A stretch of DNA of 64,000 nucleotides from Achromobacter spanius (GTDB lineage: Bacteria > Pseudomonadota > Gammaproteobacteria > Burkholderiales > Burkholderiaceae_B), in contig NZ_CP025030.1 of NCBI RefSeq assembly GCF_002812705.1, positions 6,014,001-6,078,000 of the forward strand. The letters run 5' to 3'. The notes under the pieces were generated by a model that was not told the DNA's origin, made no database searches, and saw only the letters and a program-made list of their open reading frames with translations. Numbering within the stretch: the first letter of the stretch is position 1; each line of letters starts with the position of its first letter. Positions 17,216-26,585 of this stretch are shown here, piece after piece. The position numbers and the translations under genes were made by a program.

Positions 17216-19042
17216 CTACTTGCGGGTCGTGGCCTTCTTGGCGGATTTGGCGGCGGTATCGGCCTGCTTCACCGCTTTCTTCACCGCCGTCTTGGCCACC
17301 TTCTTCGCGGCCTTCTTGGCCACGCGCTTGGCGGCGCCGGCCTTCAGGGTCTGCCCCTTGCCGGCGGTCGGACCCGAACGCACCAGCTCGGATGCCTTCC
17401 ATGCCTCGACGTACTCCGTCGCGGACTCGACCATGTACTTGCCGATCTTGGCGTAGTCCGCGTCGTCCAGATTGGCCAGCGAGATTCGGATCGACCACGG
17501 CGGCCCACCGAACCCACCGCCGTCCATCAGGACCACGCCGGTTTTTTCAGCCAAGCGGAACAGGAAGTCCACCGGCTCGTAGTTCGAGGTCATGTACTTG
17601 CAAAAGGCGTCGCCATACATGACCTTGGCCCACACCATGAAGTCCAATTCCACGTAATACCAGGCGCGCGCGGGGTCTTCCGGCGGCAGCGGTATGCCCA
17701 GCCCACTCCACAGCGCGTCGCGGCGGGCCCGCACGATTTCCATGGTCAGATGCTTGTAGGAGTCCTTCAGATCCAGCAGGTGCGACAGCGCGAAGAACCC
17801 CATTTGCACTTGTTGCGGCAGCGACAGGCCGGCCGTGTGGTTCAGCGCCACGTTGCGGCTGTCGGCCACCATGCGGTCAATGAACTTCAGTTTTTCGGGC
17901 TCCATCGTCATGGCGCCGTAGCGCTTGTTCAGCCGCTGCTTCCAGGCCGCGGGCAGCTCGGCAATACGCCGGTCCATGGTGTTCTTCTCGTGCGTGGCGA
18001 TCACGCCCAGACGCCAACCCGTGCAGCCGAAGTTCTTCGAGAAGGAATACACGCAGATGGTGTTGTGCGGCACCTCTGCCATCAGCGAGCGGAAGTTCGG
18101 CACAAAGGTGCCGTACACGTCGTCGGTCACCAGCACCAGGTCCGGATTCTTGCGGATCAAGCGCACGATCTGCTTCATCTCGACCGCGTTGAACGCCACC
18201 GATGGCGGGTTGCTCGGGTTCACCGTCACGGCAAGCTTGATCTTCGGATTTTCCAGCTTGGCGATTTCAGAGGCTGGGTAGTGCCAGTCATGCGTGCCGT
18301 CGGCGCGCACGCTGCTGGCGTTGATGGCGACAATCTTGAACTGGAAGCGCTCAAGGTGCGCAATCTCGATATAGGGCGTGAACGTCGGCAGGAACAGCGC
18401 GATGGTGTCGCCCTGCTTCAACAAGCCGTTCTGCATCAGCGAGTCAAAGATGTAGCACATGGCGGCGGTGCCGCCTTCGACCGGGAACAGGTCGAACTTG
18501 CCCTTCGGGGGGCGACCGTCGCACATTTCCTTGATCAGGTAGTCATGCACGATCTGTTCGATGTGCACCAGCGCGCGCGGCGGCACGGGATAGTTGTCGC
18601 CGATGATGCTGTCGGTGAGCTCGTGGATCCACTCGTCGGGGTCAAAGCTCTTGATCTTCACGCCGTACTCAAGCACGCCCATCAGGAAGTCGTAGCCGTC
18701 CTCGCCCTTGTGCTTGGACAGGAATTTACGCAGGCGGTCGGCGCAGCCCTTCTTGGCCGGCATGCCCGCCAAGATGGCGTCATCGCGCACGCGGCGCGCT
18801 TCCTTCATGGCGAATTGGCCCATCAGGAAAAATGCGTCGCGCGGTTCGGTGGCAATCCAATTCGGATTGCCACGTCCGGCGTTCAACATGGTCAAGGCAG
18901 CCGTGTGCTGGTTTTCCTTGGCCAGCGTAATCAGATAATCCTTCAATTCAAACGGAGACAACTGTTCCAGGTCGCGTTGGCGCGAACGGGTCGTTTTCAA
19001 AGCCGAGGCCAAACTGACAGTAAGAGGCGAGGTGGTAGCCAT
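17216..19042 (-). CDS. aspD: Aspartate 4-decarboxylase with lysine-rich C-terminal tail
   Basis: The 608-residue fold-type I PLP enzyme has the lysine motif SFSKNFGCTGWRLG (Lys336), the cofactor Asp in LVLVTDDVYG, and the carboxylate-binding Arg in PPWSIRISLANLDD (Arg519). Its length and N-terminal extension match bifunctional aspartate 4-decarboxylase/aminotransferases, which turn L-aspartate into L-alanine and CO2. The characterised enzymes end near residue 535-545. This one adds about 50 residues of Lys/Ala/Val repeats (AAKRVAKKAAKKVAKTAVKK), like a histone H1-type tail. It lies between two AspT-family antiporter genes in one apparent operon, the expected partners for a proton-motive decarboxylation cycle. 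Confidence 0.92.
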   Translation of the reverse strand: MATTSPLTVSLASALKTTRSRQRDLEQLSPFELKDYLITLAKENQHTAALTMLNAGRGNPNWIATEPRDAFFLMGQFAMKEARRVRDDAILAGMPAKKGCADRLRKFLSKHKGEDGYDFLMGVLEYGVKIKSFDPDEWIHELTDSIIGDNYPVPPRALVHIEQIVHDYLIKEMCDGRPPKGKFDLFPVEGGTAAMCYIFDSLMQNGLLKQGDTIALFLPTFTPYIEIAHLERFQFKIVAINASSVRADGTHDWHYPASEIAKLENPKIKLAVTVNPSNPPSVAFNAVEMKQIVRLIRKNPDLVLVTDDVYGTFVPNFRSLMAEVPHNTICVYSFSKNFGCTGWRLGVIATHEKNTMDRRIAELPAAWKQRLNKRYGAMTMEPEKLKFIDRMVADSRNVALNHTAGLSLPQQVQMGFFALSHLLDLKDSYKHLTMEIVRARRDALWSGLGIPLPPEDPARAWYYVELDFMVWAKVMYGDAFCKYMTSNYEPVDFLFRLAEKTGVVLMDGGGFGGPPWSIRISLANLDDADYAKIGKYMVESATEYVEAWKASELVRSGPTAGKGQTLKAGAAKRVAKKAAKKVAKTAVKKAVKQADTAAKSAKKATTRK

Positions 19043-19067
19043 TATTCAGTACTCCTGGTTTGGAACG

Positions 19068-20759
19068 CTAGGTCATGAGCATGACAATGACAATGCCCCA
19101 GATAATGAGCAGGGTATTGCCGATCGCATAAGGAACCGTGTAGCCCAGGGCGGGCACCTGGCTCTTCGCCGTTTCCGTGATTTGTCCGATTGCCGCCGTG
19201 GTAGTGCGGGCGCCGGCGCATACGCCCAGCACGATGGCGGGATGAAACTTGAAGACATAGCGGGCGATGAACACGCCCAAAATCATCGGCACGCTGGTGG
19301 CGATAATGCCGGCCACAAAAAGCTTGGCGCCCAATTGCTGGAAGCCCTGCACGAAGCCCGGCCCCGATGTGATGCCGACCACGGCCACGAACGCCGTCAG
19401 CCCGACTGATGTCAGGAACCAATGCACGGGTTCCGGCACCCGGCCGAAGGTTGGATGCACGGACCGCAGGTAGCCGAAGATCAAGCCGGAAATCAGCGCC
19501 CCGCCGGAGGTCGACAAGGTGATGGGAATACCGCTGACGGTCAGCACCAGCGAGCCAAAGAGCCCGCCCAGCAAAATGCCGAAGCCCACGAAGACCATGT
19601 CGGTCTGCTCGGTTGCCCGGTCCACATAGCCCAGCTTGCCCACGACCCGCTCAACGTCGCGTTTCGCACCCAATACGAAGAGGCGATCGCCCCGGTCCAG
19701 TTTCAGGCCCCAATTGACCGGCATCTCGTGGCCGCCACGCACAACCTTGCGCAGGAACACACCCCGGCCGAGTTGGCGCACGGTCTCGTTTTCCGCCAGT
19801 TCCTTGAGGGTCTTGCCGGCCACGTTCTTGTTGGTCAGCACCACTTCGACAATTTCGGCCGGCAGGTTGATCACGTCCCGGTCTTCGATTTCGTTACCGA
19901 TGATGGCGCCGGCCTGCAAGACCAGCGCGTCATGGCGGCCCGTCACGCCCAGCACATCACCGGCTTGCAGCACCGTGCTTGAGTCGTTGTCGATGATCTG
20001 ATCACCGCGGCGTATGCGTTCGACAAAGACGCGCGCATCGACAAAACGCGCTTCCAGGTCGGCGACCGTCTTGCCCACGAGTTCGGTGTGGTCCAGCTTG
20101 TAGGCGCGCGCCGTGAATTTGCGATAGCCCGACAGTTCCATGGAATCGCCGCCACCAGACATCTGGGCTTCGTATTCCTTGCACTCTTTGACGATGTCCA
20201 CGCGCATCAGCTTCGGGCCCAGCGAGGCCAGCAACCACGCGCTGCCGACGGTGCCGAAGATGTAGCAGACGGCGTAGGCCACCGGAATGCTGTCGATCCA
20301 CTGCTTCTTGGTCGCCGCGTCCACGCTAAGCCCGTTGATCGTGTCCGTGGCCACGCCCATCACGGCGGAGATGGTTTGCGCACCAGCCAGCAGCCCGGCG
20401 CCGGTACCGGCGTCAAAGCCGAATCCCACCGCCGTGGCCCAGGTCACCAGCAAGCAGATGACGCAAATGATGACCGCGAAAATGACCTGGGGAAGGCCAT
20501 CGCTTTTCATGCCGCGGAAAAATTGAGGGCCGACGCCGTAGCCTAGACCGAAGAGGAAAAGCAGGAAGAACACCTGCTTGAGAATCGGCGCGATGGTGAT
20601 ATCCAGTTGGCCGACCAGCACGCCCACCAGCAAAGTCCCCGTTACTGCGCCCAGATTAAATCCGAAGAGCTTTTTAGCTCCTATCCAATACCCCAAGCCC
20701 AAGGTAAGGAAAACCGCCAACTCTGGATACTTACGCAATGTCTCAAAGAACCAATCCAT
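19068..20759 (-). CDS. aspT: Aspartate:alanine antiporter
   Basis: The 563-residue AspT-family antiporter has an N-terminal membrane half (ELAVFLTLGLGYWIGAKKLFGFNLG), a cytosolic region of about 180 residues containing two TrkA-C-like modules, and a C-terminal membrane half with ITLSTSGGALISGLIFGYLRS. Electrogenic aspartate-in/alanine-out exchange plus AspD generates proton-motive force and consumes a proton in the cytoplasm. It is the first gene of aspT-aspD-aspT, with AGGAG before its start; upstream in-frame ATG at 20825 has no such site. Spacing to aspD is 25 bases. Confidence 0.9.
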   Translation of the reverse strand: MDWFFETLRKYPELAVFLTLGLGYWIGAKKLFGFNLGAVTGTLLVGVLVGQLDITIAPILKQVFFLLFLFGLGYGVGPQFFRGMKSDGLPQVIFAVIICVICLLVTWATAVGFGFDAGTGAGLLAGAQTISAVMGVATDTINGLSVDAATKKQWIDSIPVAYAVCYIFGTVGSAWLLASLGPKLMRVDIVKECKEYEAQMSGGGDSMELSGYRKFTARAYKLDHTELVGKTVADLEARFVDARVFVERIRRGDQIIDNDSSTVLQAGDVLGVTGRHDALVLQAGAIIGNEIEDRDVINLPAEIVEVVLTNKNVAGKTLKELAENETVRQLGRGVFLRKVVRGGHEMPVNWGLKLDRGDRLFVLGAKRDVERVVGKLGYVDRATEQTDMVFVGFGILLGGLFGSLVLTVSGIPITLSTSGGALISGLIFGYLRSVHPTFGRVPEPVHWFLTSVGLTAFVAVVGITSGPGFVQGFQQLGAKLFVAGIIATSVPMILGVFIARYVFKFHPAIVLGVCAGARTTTAAIGQITETAKSQVPALGYTVPYAIGNTLLIIWGIVIVMLMT

Positions 20760-20897
20760 CCCGAATCTCCTTCGTTCTGTACAGGTCGAGCACGTGCGCG
20801 AAAAATCCTGCTGCGCGCGAAGCACATTATCAGAATCTTTCAGAAAATCAAAAGAAATACTACAGGCATATCAAATAGTCGAAGAAGATTGCAGATC

Positions 20898-20933
20898 AAA
20901 AAAAGCCCCGCGGACCTGCGTCCGCGGGGCTTT
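20898..20933 (-). terminator. Intrinsic terminator after etfA
   Basis: A 14-bp stem (AAAGCCCCGCGGAC with complement) and CTGC loop run into seven T on the minus strand. It separates etfBA from the aspartate module. Confidence 0.93.
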
Positions 20934-20956
20934 CATACCAGTGAAGCTGCTGTGCG

Positions 20957-21886
20957 TTACAGCGCGCCGGTCAGTTCAGGCACGACCTGGAACAGGTCGC
21001 CCACCAGGCCATAATCCGCCACGCCAAAAATCGGCGCTTCGGGGTCTTTGTTGATGGCCACGATGACCTTCGAGTCCTTCATGCCGGCCAGATGCTGGAT
21101 GGCGCCCGAGATACCGACGGCCACGTACAACTGCGGCGCAACGATCTTGCCGGTCTGGCCAACCTGCCAGTCGTTCGGGGCATAGCCGGCGTCGACGGCG
21201 GCGCGCGACGCGCCAAGCGCCGCGCCCAGCTTGTCAGCCAGCGGGTCCAGGATCTTGAAGTTTTCAGCGCTGCCCAAGCCACGGCCACCCGAAACCACGA
21301 CGCGAGCGCCGGCCAGTTCGGGGCGGTCGCTCTTGGCCACTTCGCGGCCCACGAACGTGGACTTGCCCGAATCGGCAACGGCGGCGATCTCTTCCACGGC
21401 GGCCGAGCCACCTTGCGCGGCAACGGCGTCAAAGCCCGTCGTGCGCACGGTGATGACCTTCACGGCGTCAGCCGATTGCACGGTGGCAATGGCGTTACCC
21501 GCGTAGATGGGGCGCTGGAACGTATCGGCGGATTCCACGCCGATGATGTCCGAAATCTGCGCCACATCGAGCTTGGCGGCCACGCGCGGCGCCACATTCT
21601 TGCCCGACGCGGTGGCAGGGAACAGGATGTGGCTGTAGTTCGACGCCACGGCCAGCACCTGGGCAGCCACGTTTTCAGCCAGGCCGTCAGCCAGTTGCGG
21701 CGCATCGGCCAGCAGGACCTTGGCGACACCGGCGGCAGCAGCGGCTTGGTCAGCCACGGCGCGCGCATTGGCGCCGGCGACCAGCACATGCACGTCGCCC
21801 CCGATCTTGGCGGCGGCGGCGACGGCGTTCAGGGTTGCGCCCTTCAACTGGGCGTTATCGTGTTCGGCAATAACCAGCGTCGTCAT
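20957..21886 (-). CDS. etfA: Electron transfer flavoprotein subunit alpha
   Basis: The 309-residue protein has the C-terminal FAD-binding signature of ETF-alpha: [20 protein letters not shown] followed by [34 protein letters not shown]. It takes electrons from acyl-CoA dehydrogenases and passes them to ETF:ubiquinone oxidoreductase. Its ATG overlaps the etfB stop (TGATG), indicating coupled translation and the expected heterodimer. Confidence 0.97.
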   Translation of the reverse strand: MTTLVIAEHDNAQLKGATLNAVAAAAKIGGDVHVLVAGANARAVADQAAAAAGVAKVLLADAPQLADGLAENVAAQVLAVASNYSHILFPATASGKNVAPRVAAKLDVAQISDIIGVESADTFQRPIYAGNAIATVQSADAVKVITVRTTGFDAVAAQGGSAAVEEIAAVADSGKSTFVGREVAKSDRPELAGARVVVSGGRGLGSAENFKILDPLADKLGAALGASRAAVDAGYAPNDWQVGQTGKIVAPQLYVAVGISGAIQHLAGMKDSKVIVAINKDPEAPIFGVADYGLVGDLFQVVPELTGAL

Positions 21887-22635
21887 CAGACCACCTTCGC
21901 TTCGTTCTTGAGTTTGTCCACCAGGGCCGCAACGTCGGCCACCTTGATGCCCGCCTTGCGGGCGGGCGGCTCGCTGACCTTCAGCGTCTTCAGGCGCGGC
22001 GCGGCATCAACACCCAGTTCTTCGGGCGTGACGGTGTCCAACTGCTTTTTCTTGGCCTTCATGATGTTCGGCAGCGTGACGTAACGCGGCTCGTTCAGGC
22101 GCAAGTCGGTGGTGACGATAGCCGGCAACGTCAGCGTCAACGTTTCCAGGCCGCCGTCCACTTCGCGAGTGACCGTGACTTTGCCGTCGGCCAGTTCAAC
22201 CTTGCTGGCGAACGTGGCTTGGGGCCAGTCCAGCAGCGCGGCCAGCATCTGGCCGGTTTGATTGGCGTCGTCGTCGATGGCTTGCTTGCCCAGGATCACC
22301 AGTTGCGGCTGCTCTTTGTCGACCAAGGCCTTCAACAGCTTGGCCACGGCCAGCGGCTGCAGTTCAGCGTCCGTCTGGACCAGCACGCCGCGATCGGCGC
22401 CAATGGCCATGGCGGTGCGCAGCGTCTCCTGGCATTGCGCGACGCCGCAAGAAACCGCCACGACTTCAGCGACGGCACCCTTCTCTTTGAGCCGGGTCGC
22501 TTCTTCGACGGCGATTTCGTCAAAGGGGTTCATGGACATCTTCACATTGGCGATATCCACGCCAGTCTGATCCGACTTGACGCGCACCTTGACGTTGTAG
22601 TCAACGACGCGCTTGACAGGTACCAACACCTTCAT
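21886..22635 (-). CDS. etfB: Electron transfer flavoprotein subunit beta
   Basis: The 249-residue protein has [17 protein letters not shown] at the start, the AMP-binding region and the beta-subunit signature [11 protein letters not shown]. The block [20 protein letters not shown] interacts with acyl-CoA dehydrogenases. GGAGG precedes the chosen start; the upstream frame extension is not conserved in character. It forms a heterodimer with EtfA. Confidence 0.97.
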   Translation of the reverse strand: MKVLVPVKRVVDYNVKVRVKSDQTGVDIANVKMSMNPFDEIAVEEATRLKEKGAVAEVVAVSCGVAQCQETLRTAMAIGADRGVLVQTDAELQPLAVAKLLKALVDKEQPQLVILGKQAIDDDANQTGQMLAALLDWPQATFASKVELADGKVTVTREVDGGLETLTLTLPAIVTTDLRLNEPRYVTLPNIMKAKKKQLDTVTPEELGVDAAPRLKTLKVSEPPARKAGIKVADVAALVDKLKNEAKVV

Positions 22636-22705
22636 CCCGCTGCCTCCAAATGGAAATAAATACCCGGCATGCGCCGGGATCGCATTGCACAATTTTTTCC
22701 TGATT

Positions 22706-23629
22706 CTACAGCTTCGCCAGCGCTCGTATATGCGCAACCACGCTGCGCCCTAGGGCAGATAAGTTGTAACCACCTTCAAGCGTGCTGACGATCCGGCCCT
22801 GACTATGCCGTTCGGCCACCTCCACGAGCTGCTCGGTGATCCAGGCGTAGTCGGCTTCCACCAACCCCATCTGGCCCATGTCGTCCTCTCGGTGGGCGTC
22901 GAAACCCGCCGACACCAGGATCAATTCCGGGCGGTGGGCCTCCAGCCTGGGCAGCCAGGTGTCGGTGACGATCGTCCTGACCGCGGCCCCCACCGTGTAG
23001 GCGGTCACGGGCACGTTCACCATGTTGGCCGCCGGCTGCTCGGTACCGCTGTTGGGAAAGAGCGGATGCTGGAAGAAACTGCACATCAGCACACGCTCAT
23101 CGCCCGCGAAGACGTCTTCGGTGCCGTTGCCATGGTGCACATCGAAATCAACGATGGCCACGCGCGACAGGCCGTGGAATTCCAGCGCATGGCGCGCCGC
23201 GATCGCCACGTTGTTCAAGAAGCAGAACCCCATGGCCTGCGAGCGGCAAGCATGGTGGCCGGGCGGACGCACCGCGCAGAACGCCGTGCGGGCCTCCCCG
23301 CCGATCACCGCGTCCACCGCCGCCACACCCGCGCCGGCCGCATACAGGGCGGCTTCATAGGTGTGGGGATTCATCAGCGTGTCCGGATCGATTGGGTAAT
23401 ACCCTTGGTCCGGCGTATGTTCGCGCAAACTGTCCAGATACTGGACGGTGTGCACGCGCAGAAGGTCGTGGCGCGACGCCTGGGGCGCCTGCCGATCGTC
23501 CAGATAAGGCATCAAGCCGCTGGCCAGCAACTGGTCGGAAATGGCGTCCAGCCTCTGCGGGCTTTCGGGGTGCCAACTGCCCATTTCATGCAAGCGGCAT
23601 GTCGGGTGGGTAAGATACATGGTCTCCAT
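22706..23629 (-). CDS. Histone deacetylase family protein (class II-like deacetylase)
   Basis: The protein of about 307 residues has a complete HDAC/acetylpolyamine amidohydrolase active site: RPPGHHA (121-127), FCFLNNVA, the zinc-binding [10 protein letters not shown] (161-170), GFDAHREDD and the terminal EGGYN. Bacterial members deacetylate small substrates such as acetylpolyamines or acetoin precursors, or act on proteins; the substrate is unknown here. I give the ATG at 23629. A second ATG three codons later (23620) is preceded by GGAG but at very short spacing. The start lies only 10 bases from the divergent mltB start, so its promoter must be inside mltB. It is 70 bases upstream of etfB and may be co-transcribed. 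Confidence 0.88.
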   Translation of the reverse strand: METMYLTHPTCRLHEMGSWHPESPQRLDAISDQLLASGLMPYLDDRQAPQASRHDLLRVHTVQYLDSLREHTPDQGYYPIDPDTLMNPHTYEAALYAAGAGVAAVDAVIGGEARTAFCAVRPPGHHACRSQAMGFCFLNNVAIAARHALEFHGLSRVAIVDFDVHHGNGTEDVFAGDERVLMCSFFQHPLFPNSGTEQPAANMVNVPVTAYTVGAAVRTIVTDTWLPRLEAHRPELILVSAGFDAHREDDMGQMGLVEADYAWITEQLVEVAERHSQGRIVSTLEGGYNLSALGRSVVAHIRALAKL

Positions 23630-23639
23630 AAGGAAGATT

Positions 23640-24794
23640 ATGTTCATCTGTCGGCGATTACTGCAACTCGGAACGCTCTCCGCCCTGCTGGCGGGCTGCT
23701 CCACCACCGCTCCCACCGCTCCAAATTCGCTTTCGGCCCAACCCACGGCCGCCTCCGCCAACACCGCGATCCGCATCGGACCCACCACGCCGACACCAGG
23801 CTCCGAACTGCCGGATGACGCGCCCGCCACGCTGACCGCCACCGGTGCGCTACGCCCGGAAGTGCGCAGCTTTGTCGAAGAACTGGCGGCCGAGCGCCAA
23901 CTGCCGCTGGACCCGATGGTCAAGGCGCTTGAGAGCTCGCGCTACAACGCCACGGTGTCGCGCTTGATCGCTCCGTCACCACCGGGCAAGAAAATCTGGC
24001 GTAGCTGGCTGACCTACCGGTCGCGCTTTGTCGAGCCCAAGCGTATCGGCTGGGGCGTGGACTTCTATAACGAAAACCGCGACCTGCTCAACCAGGCGGC
24101 CCAGCGCTTCGGCGTGCCGGCGCCGATCATCGCGTCGATCATCGGCGTCGAAACGCTGTACGGCCGCAACATGGGCAATTTCCGGGTATTGGATGCGCTG
24201 GCCACGCTGGCCTTCGATTACCCCGACCCCAACAAACCCGAACGCGCCACGATGTTCCGTGGCCAACTGGCGGACTTCCTGACGCTGGTCATGAAAGACA
24301 AGCTGGAACTTGAAACGCGGGGATCGTATGCGGGCGCCATCGGCATGCCGCAATTCATGCCGACCAGCATCATGCATTACGCGGTGGACGGCGATGACAA
24401 TGGCCATATCAACCTGACGAGCAATACGCAGGACGCCATCATGTCGGTGGGCAGTTTCCTGGCCCAGCATGGCTGGCAGCGCGGTTTGCCGGTGTTTGCA
24501 CCCGTGGTGCTGCCGGCCGATCCCACCCCGTTGGTCGACGGCGGGCTGGAACCCAAGCAAAGCTGGACGACACTGTCGGCGGCCGGCGCGCGCTTGCAGC
24601 CGGGCGCATCCAGCGCGGGCTGGAGCGCCCAGCCCTTGGGGGTTGTGGACCTGGTCGAGGAAGCACGAGGCACAGCGCAATACCGCGTCGGCACGCCCAA
24701 CTTCTTCGCTTTGACCAAGTACAACCGCAGCTATTTCTACGCCACCTCGGTGGCGGATCTGGCCTACGAGATCGAAGCGCGGGTCACTCGCTGA
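23640..24794 (+). CDS. mltB: Membrane-bound lytic murein transglycosylase B
   Basis: The 384-residue protein has a lipoprotein signal ending LLAGC (lipobox, Cys near residue 20), so it should be anchored to the outer membrane. After a Pro/Ala/Thr linker comes the SLT_2 catalytic domain, with the catalytic Glu in SIIGVETLYGRNMGNFRVLDAL and the later GAIGMPQFMPTSIMHYAVD. It cleaves the MurNAc-GlcNAc bond to 1,6-anhydro products during wall turnover. Good AAGGAAG site before the ATG. A bidirectional terminator follows. Confidence 0.94.
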   Translation: MFICRRLLQLGTLSALLAGCSTTAPTAPNSLSAQPTAASANTAIRIGPTTPTPGSELPDDAPATLTATGALRPEVRSFVEELAAERQLPLDPMVKALESSRYNATVSRLIAPSPPGKKIWRSWLTYRSRFVEPKRIGWGVDFYNENRDLLNQAAQRFGVPAPIIASIIGVETLYGRNMGNFRVLDALATLAFDYPDPNKPERATMFRGQLADFLTLVMKDKLELETRGSYAGAIGMPQFMPTSIMHYAVDGDDNGHINLTSNTQDAIMSVGSFLAQHGWQRGLPVFAPVVLPADPTPLVDGGLEPKQSWTTLSAAGARLQPGASSAGWSAQPLGVVDLVEEARGTAQYRVGTPNFFALTKYNRSYFYATSVADLAYEIEARVTR

Positions 24795-24820
24795 TCAGCC
24801 GCCCGCTGATTTACGCGCCT

Positions 24821-24858
24821 GAAAAAAAATCGCCCCGTTCATGACGGGGCGATCTTTT
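24821..24858. terminator. Bidirectional terminator between mltB and cysM
   Basis: A 10-bp stem (ATCGCCCCGT and complement) with TCATG loop is flanked by an A8 run on one side and CTTTTT on the other. It serves the convergent mltB and cysM transcripts. Confidence 0.92.
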
Positions 24859-24887
24859 TGTGGGCTGCGCCCCGAGACAAAACAGGC

Positions 24888-25796
24888 TCAGTTGAAGACG
24901 CCCGTCGACAGGTAGCGGTCGCCACGGTCGCACACGATAAACACGATGGTCGCGTCGTTGACGCGCTCGGCCACGCGCAACGCGGCAACCAGCGCGCCCG
25001 CGGACGAGATGCCGCCAAAGATGCCCTCTTCCGCCGCCAGCCGACGGGCCATGGTTTCGGCTTCCGACTGCTCGATGGATTCGTACGCATCCACACGGCT
25101 GCGGTCGAAGATCTTGGGCAAATAGGCTTCGGGCCACTTGCGGATACCGGGTATCTGCGACCCTTCGGCCGGCTGCGCACCGACAATCTGTACGGCCGGA
25201 TTGCGCGACTTCAGGTAGGTCGACACCCCCATGATGGTGCCCGTGGTGCCCATGGCGCTGACGAAGTGGGTAATGCGCCCATCGGTTTGCGTCCAGAGTT
25301 CCGGACCGGTGGATTCCACGTGCGCACGCGGATTATCGGGGTTGGCGAATTGGTCCAGCACCACGCCCCTGCCGTCCGCCTGCATCTCGGTGGCCAGGTC
25401 GCGGGCATACTCCATGCCGCCCTTGTCGGCCGGCGTCAGGATCAGCTCGGCGCCATAAGCCGCCATGGCCGCGCGGCGTTCCACCGACAGGTTGTCGGGC
25501 ATGATCAAGATCATGCGGTAGCCCTTCATCGCGGCCGCCATGGCCAGGGCGATGCCGGTGTTGCCGCTGGTGGCTTCGATGAGGGTATCGCCCGGCTTGA
25601 TGTCACCGCGCGCTTCGGCGTGCTGGATCATCGACAAGGCTGGGCGGTCCTTCACGGAACCGGCGGGGTTGTTGCCTTCCAGCTTGGCCAGGATGACGTT
25701 GCCACGCGCGGCGCCCGCGGCACCGGGAATGCGCTGCAAACGCACCAAAGGCGTATTGCCGACGGTCTGCTCGATAGTGGGGTAGGTAGTAGTCAT
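24888..25796 (-). CDS. cysM: Cysteine synthase B (O-acetylserine sulfhydrylase)
   Basis: The 302-residue fold-type II PLP enzyme has the cofactor lysine in NPAGSVKDRPA (Lys49) and the phosphate/substrate loop EATSGNTGIALA. The CysM-type C-terminus is GIFGGISSAGALVAAL. It makes cysteine from O-acetylserine and sulfide, and CysM forms also accept thiosulfate. It is physically separate from the sulfate operon. I use the ATG giving MTTTYPTIEQ; an in-frame ATG four codons upstream (25808) sits two bases from a GGAG and is an alternative. Confidence 0.93.
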   Translation of the reverse strand: MTTTYPTIEQTVGNTPLVRLQRIPGAAGAARGNVILAKLEGNNPAGSVKDRPALSMIQHAEARGDIKPGDTLIEATSGNTGIALAMAAAMKGYRMILIMPDNLSVERRAAMAAYGAELILTPADKGGMEYARDLATEMQADGRGVVLDQFANPDNPRAHVESTGPELWTQTDGRITHFVSAMGTTGTIMGVSTYLKSRNPAVQIVGAQPAEGSQIPGIRKWPEAYLPKIFDRSRVDAYESIEQSEAETMARRLAAEEGIFGGISSAGALVAALRVAERVNDATIVFIVCDRGDRYLSTGVFN

Positions 25797-25823
25797 GCGA
25801 AAGATCATAACTCCGCCCGATAG

Positions 25824-25848
25824 CGAGCGCGGGCAAAAGCCGCGCTCG
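25824..25848 (-). terminator. Strong hairpin between the HhH gene and cysM
   Basis: A perfect 9-bp GC stem CGAGCGCGG/CCGCGCTCG has a 7-base loop and no T tract. It lies in the gap before cysM and could be a weak or Rho-assisted terminator, or a leader structure for cysM. Confidence 0.45.
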
Positions 25849-25878
25849 TGCCAGGGGTTCCCAGGCGGCCTGGTGCCG

Positions 25879-26409
25879 TCAGGGCCGGCTGGGCTGCGGG
25901 GGGGCAGCTTTGCCGGTGGCCGGCCGGTTGGCGGGTTTTCCGGCCGGTTTGGAAGCGGCTGAGCTGCTTGGCGCCGCGGCTGCGGCAGCCGGTGCCGAGG
26001 CGGCAGTCGCTGCGGCGGCTTGGGTTGCGGCATCCCCTTCACCCACCTGCAGGCCGGCCGCTTCCAGTGCCTTTGCCTTCTTCTCGCCGATACCGCGCAC
26101 CCGCTCAGCCAGGTCTTCGAACGAATCAAAGCGGCCGCCCCGTTCGCGTTCGTTGATGATGATCTCGGCCGTGCGAGGACCAATACCGCGGATGGTCTCC
26201 AATTGCTGCGCGCTGGCCTGGTTCACATCCAGCGCCCGCGCTTCGGGTGCGGCGAAACCAAGTCCGCCAATCAGCAGGATCGCACCCAGGGTGTGCTGCC
26301 ACAAGCGGCGCCCGCCCTGCGTGCCCCCAGCCACCTGACGCGCATGGCGTTTGTGCCAAGGCATGGTCAAGGAGCGCCGGGCGACGGCGGGTACGGAAAA
26401 AGCGTTCAT
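25879..26409 (-). CDS. ComEA-like helix-hairpin-helix DNA-binding protein
   Basis: The 176-residue protein has a basic N-terminus, a hydrophobic segment (HTLGAILLIGGLGFAAPEARA) that reads as a signal or anchor, and then one ComEA-type double HhH motif. The key stretches are LDVNQASAQQLETIRGIGP and VRGIGEKKAKALEAAGL. The last 50 residues are Ala/Pro/Lys low complexity. ComEA proteins bind incoming DNA in the periplasm during natural transformation, but short HhH proteins of this kind occur widely without proven competence roles. GGAG precedes the start. The IS407-type element is inserted about 115 bases upstream and may have altered its promoter. Confidence 0.8.
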   Translation of the reverse strand: MNAFSVPAVARRSLTMPWHKRHARQVAGGTQGGRRLWQHTLGAILLIGGLGFAAPEARALDVNQASAQQLETIRGIGPRTAEIIINERERGGRFDSFEDLAERVRGIGEKKAKALEAAGLQVGEGDAATQAAAATAASAPAAAAAAPSSSAASKPAGKPANRPATGKAAPPQPSRP

Positions 26410-26585
26410 GGGAAGTCTCCAGAAAGAATGGGCGCGGCAGGTGCCGAACCACACCCAGATCATGACTTTCCGCCCCGCTTTTGGGCCGGGCAGTGAATGG
26501 AATGATCCACCTCGGGAACTACGCGTGACCTGCTCCCCGTGATTAGTACGAAATCGATGTAGAGTCCGTTCCCAAAGGAATGGCA

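Noticed and set aside
26580..26585. Upstream ATG as start of OrfA in the IS407-type element
   Set aside because: The second ATG two codons later has correct spacing from AAAGGA and matches the usual MKKRF start of the family.
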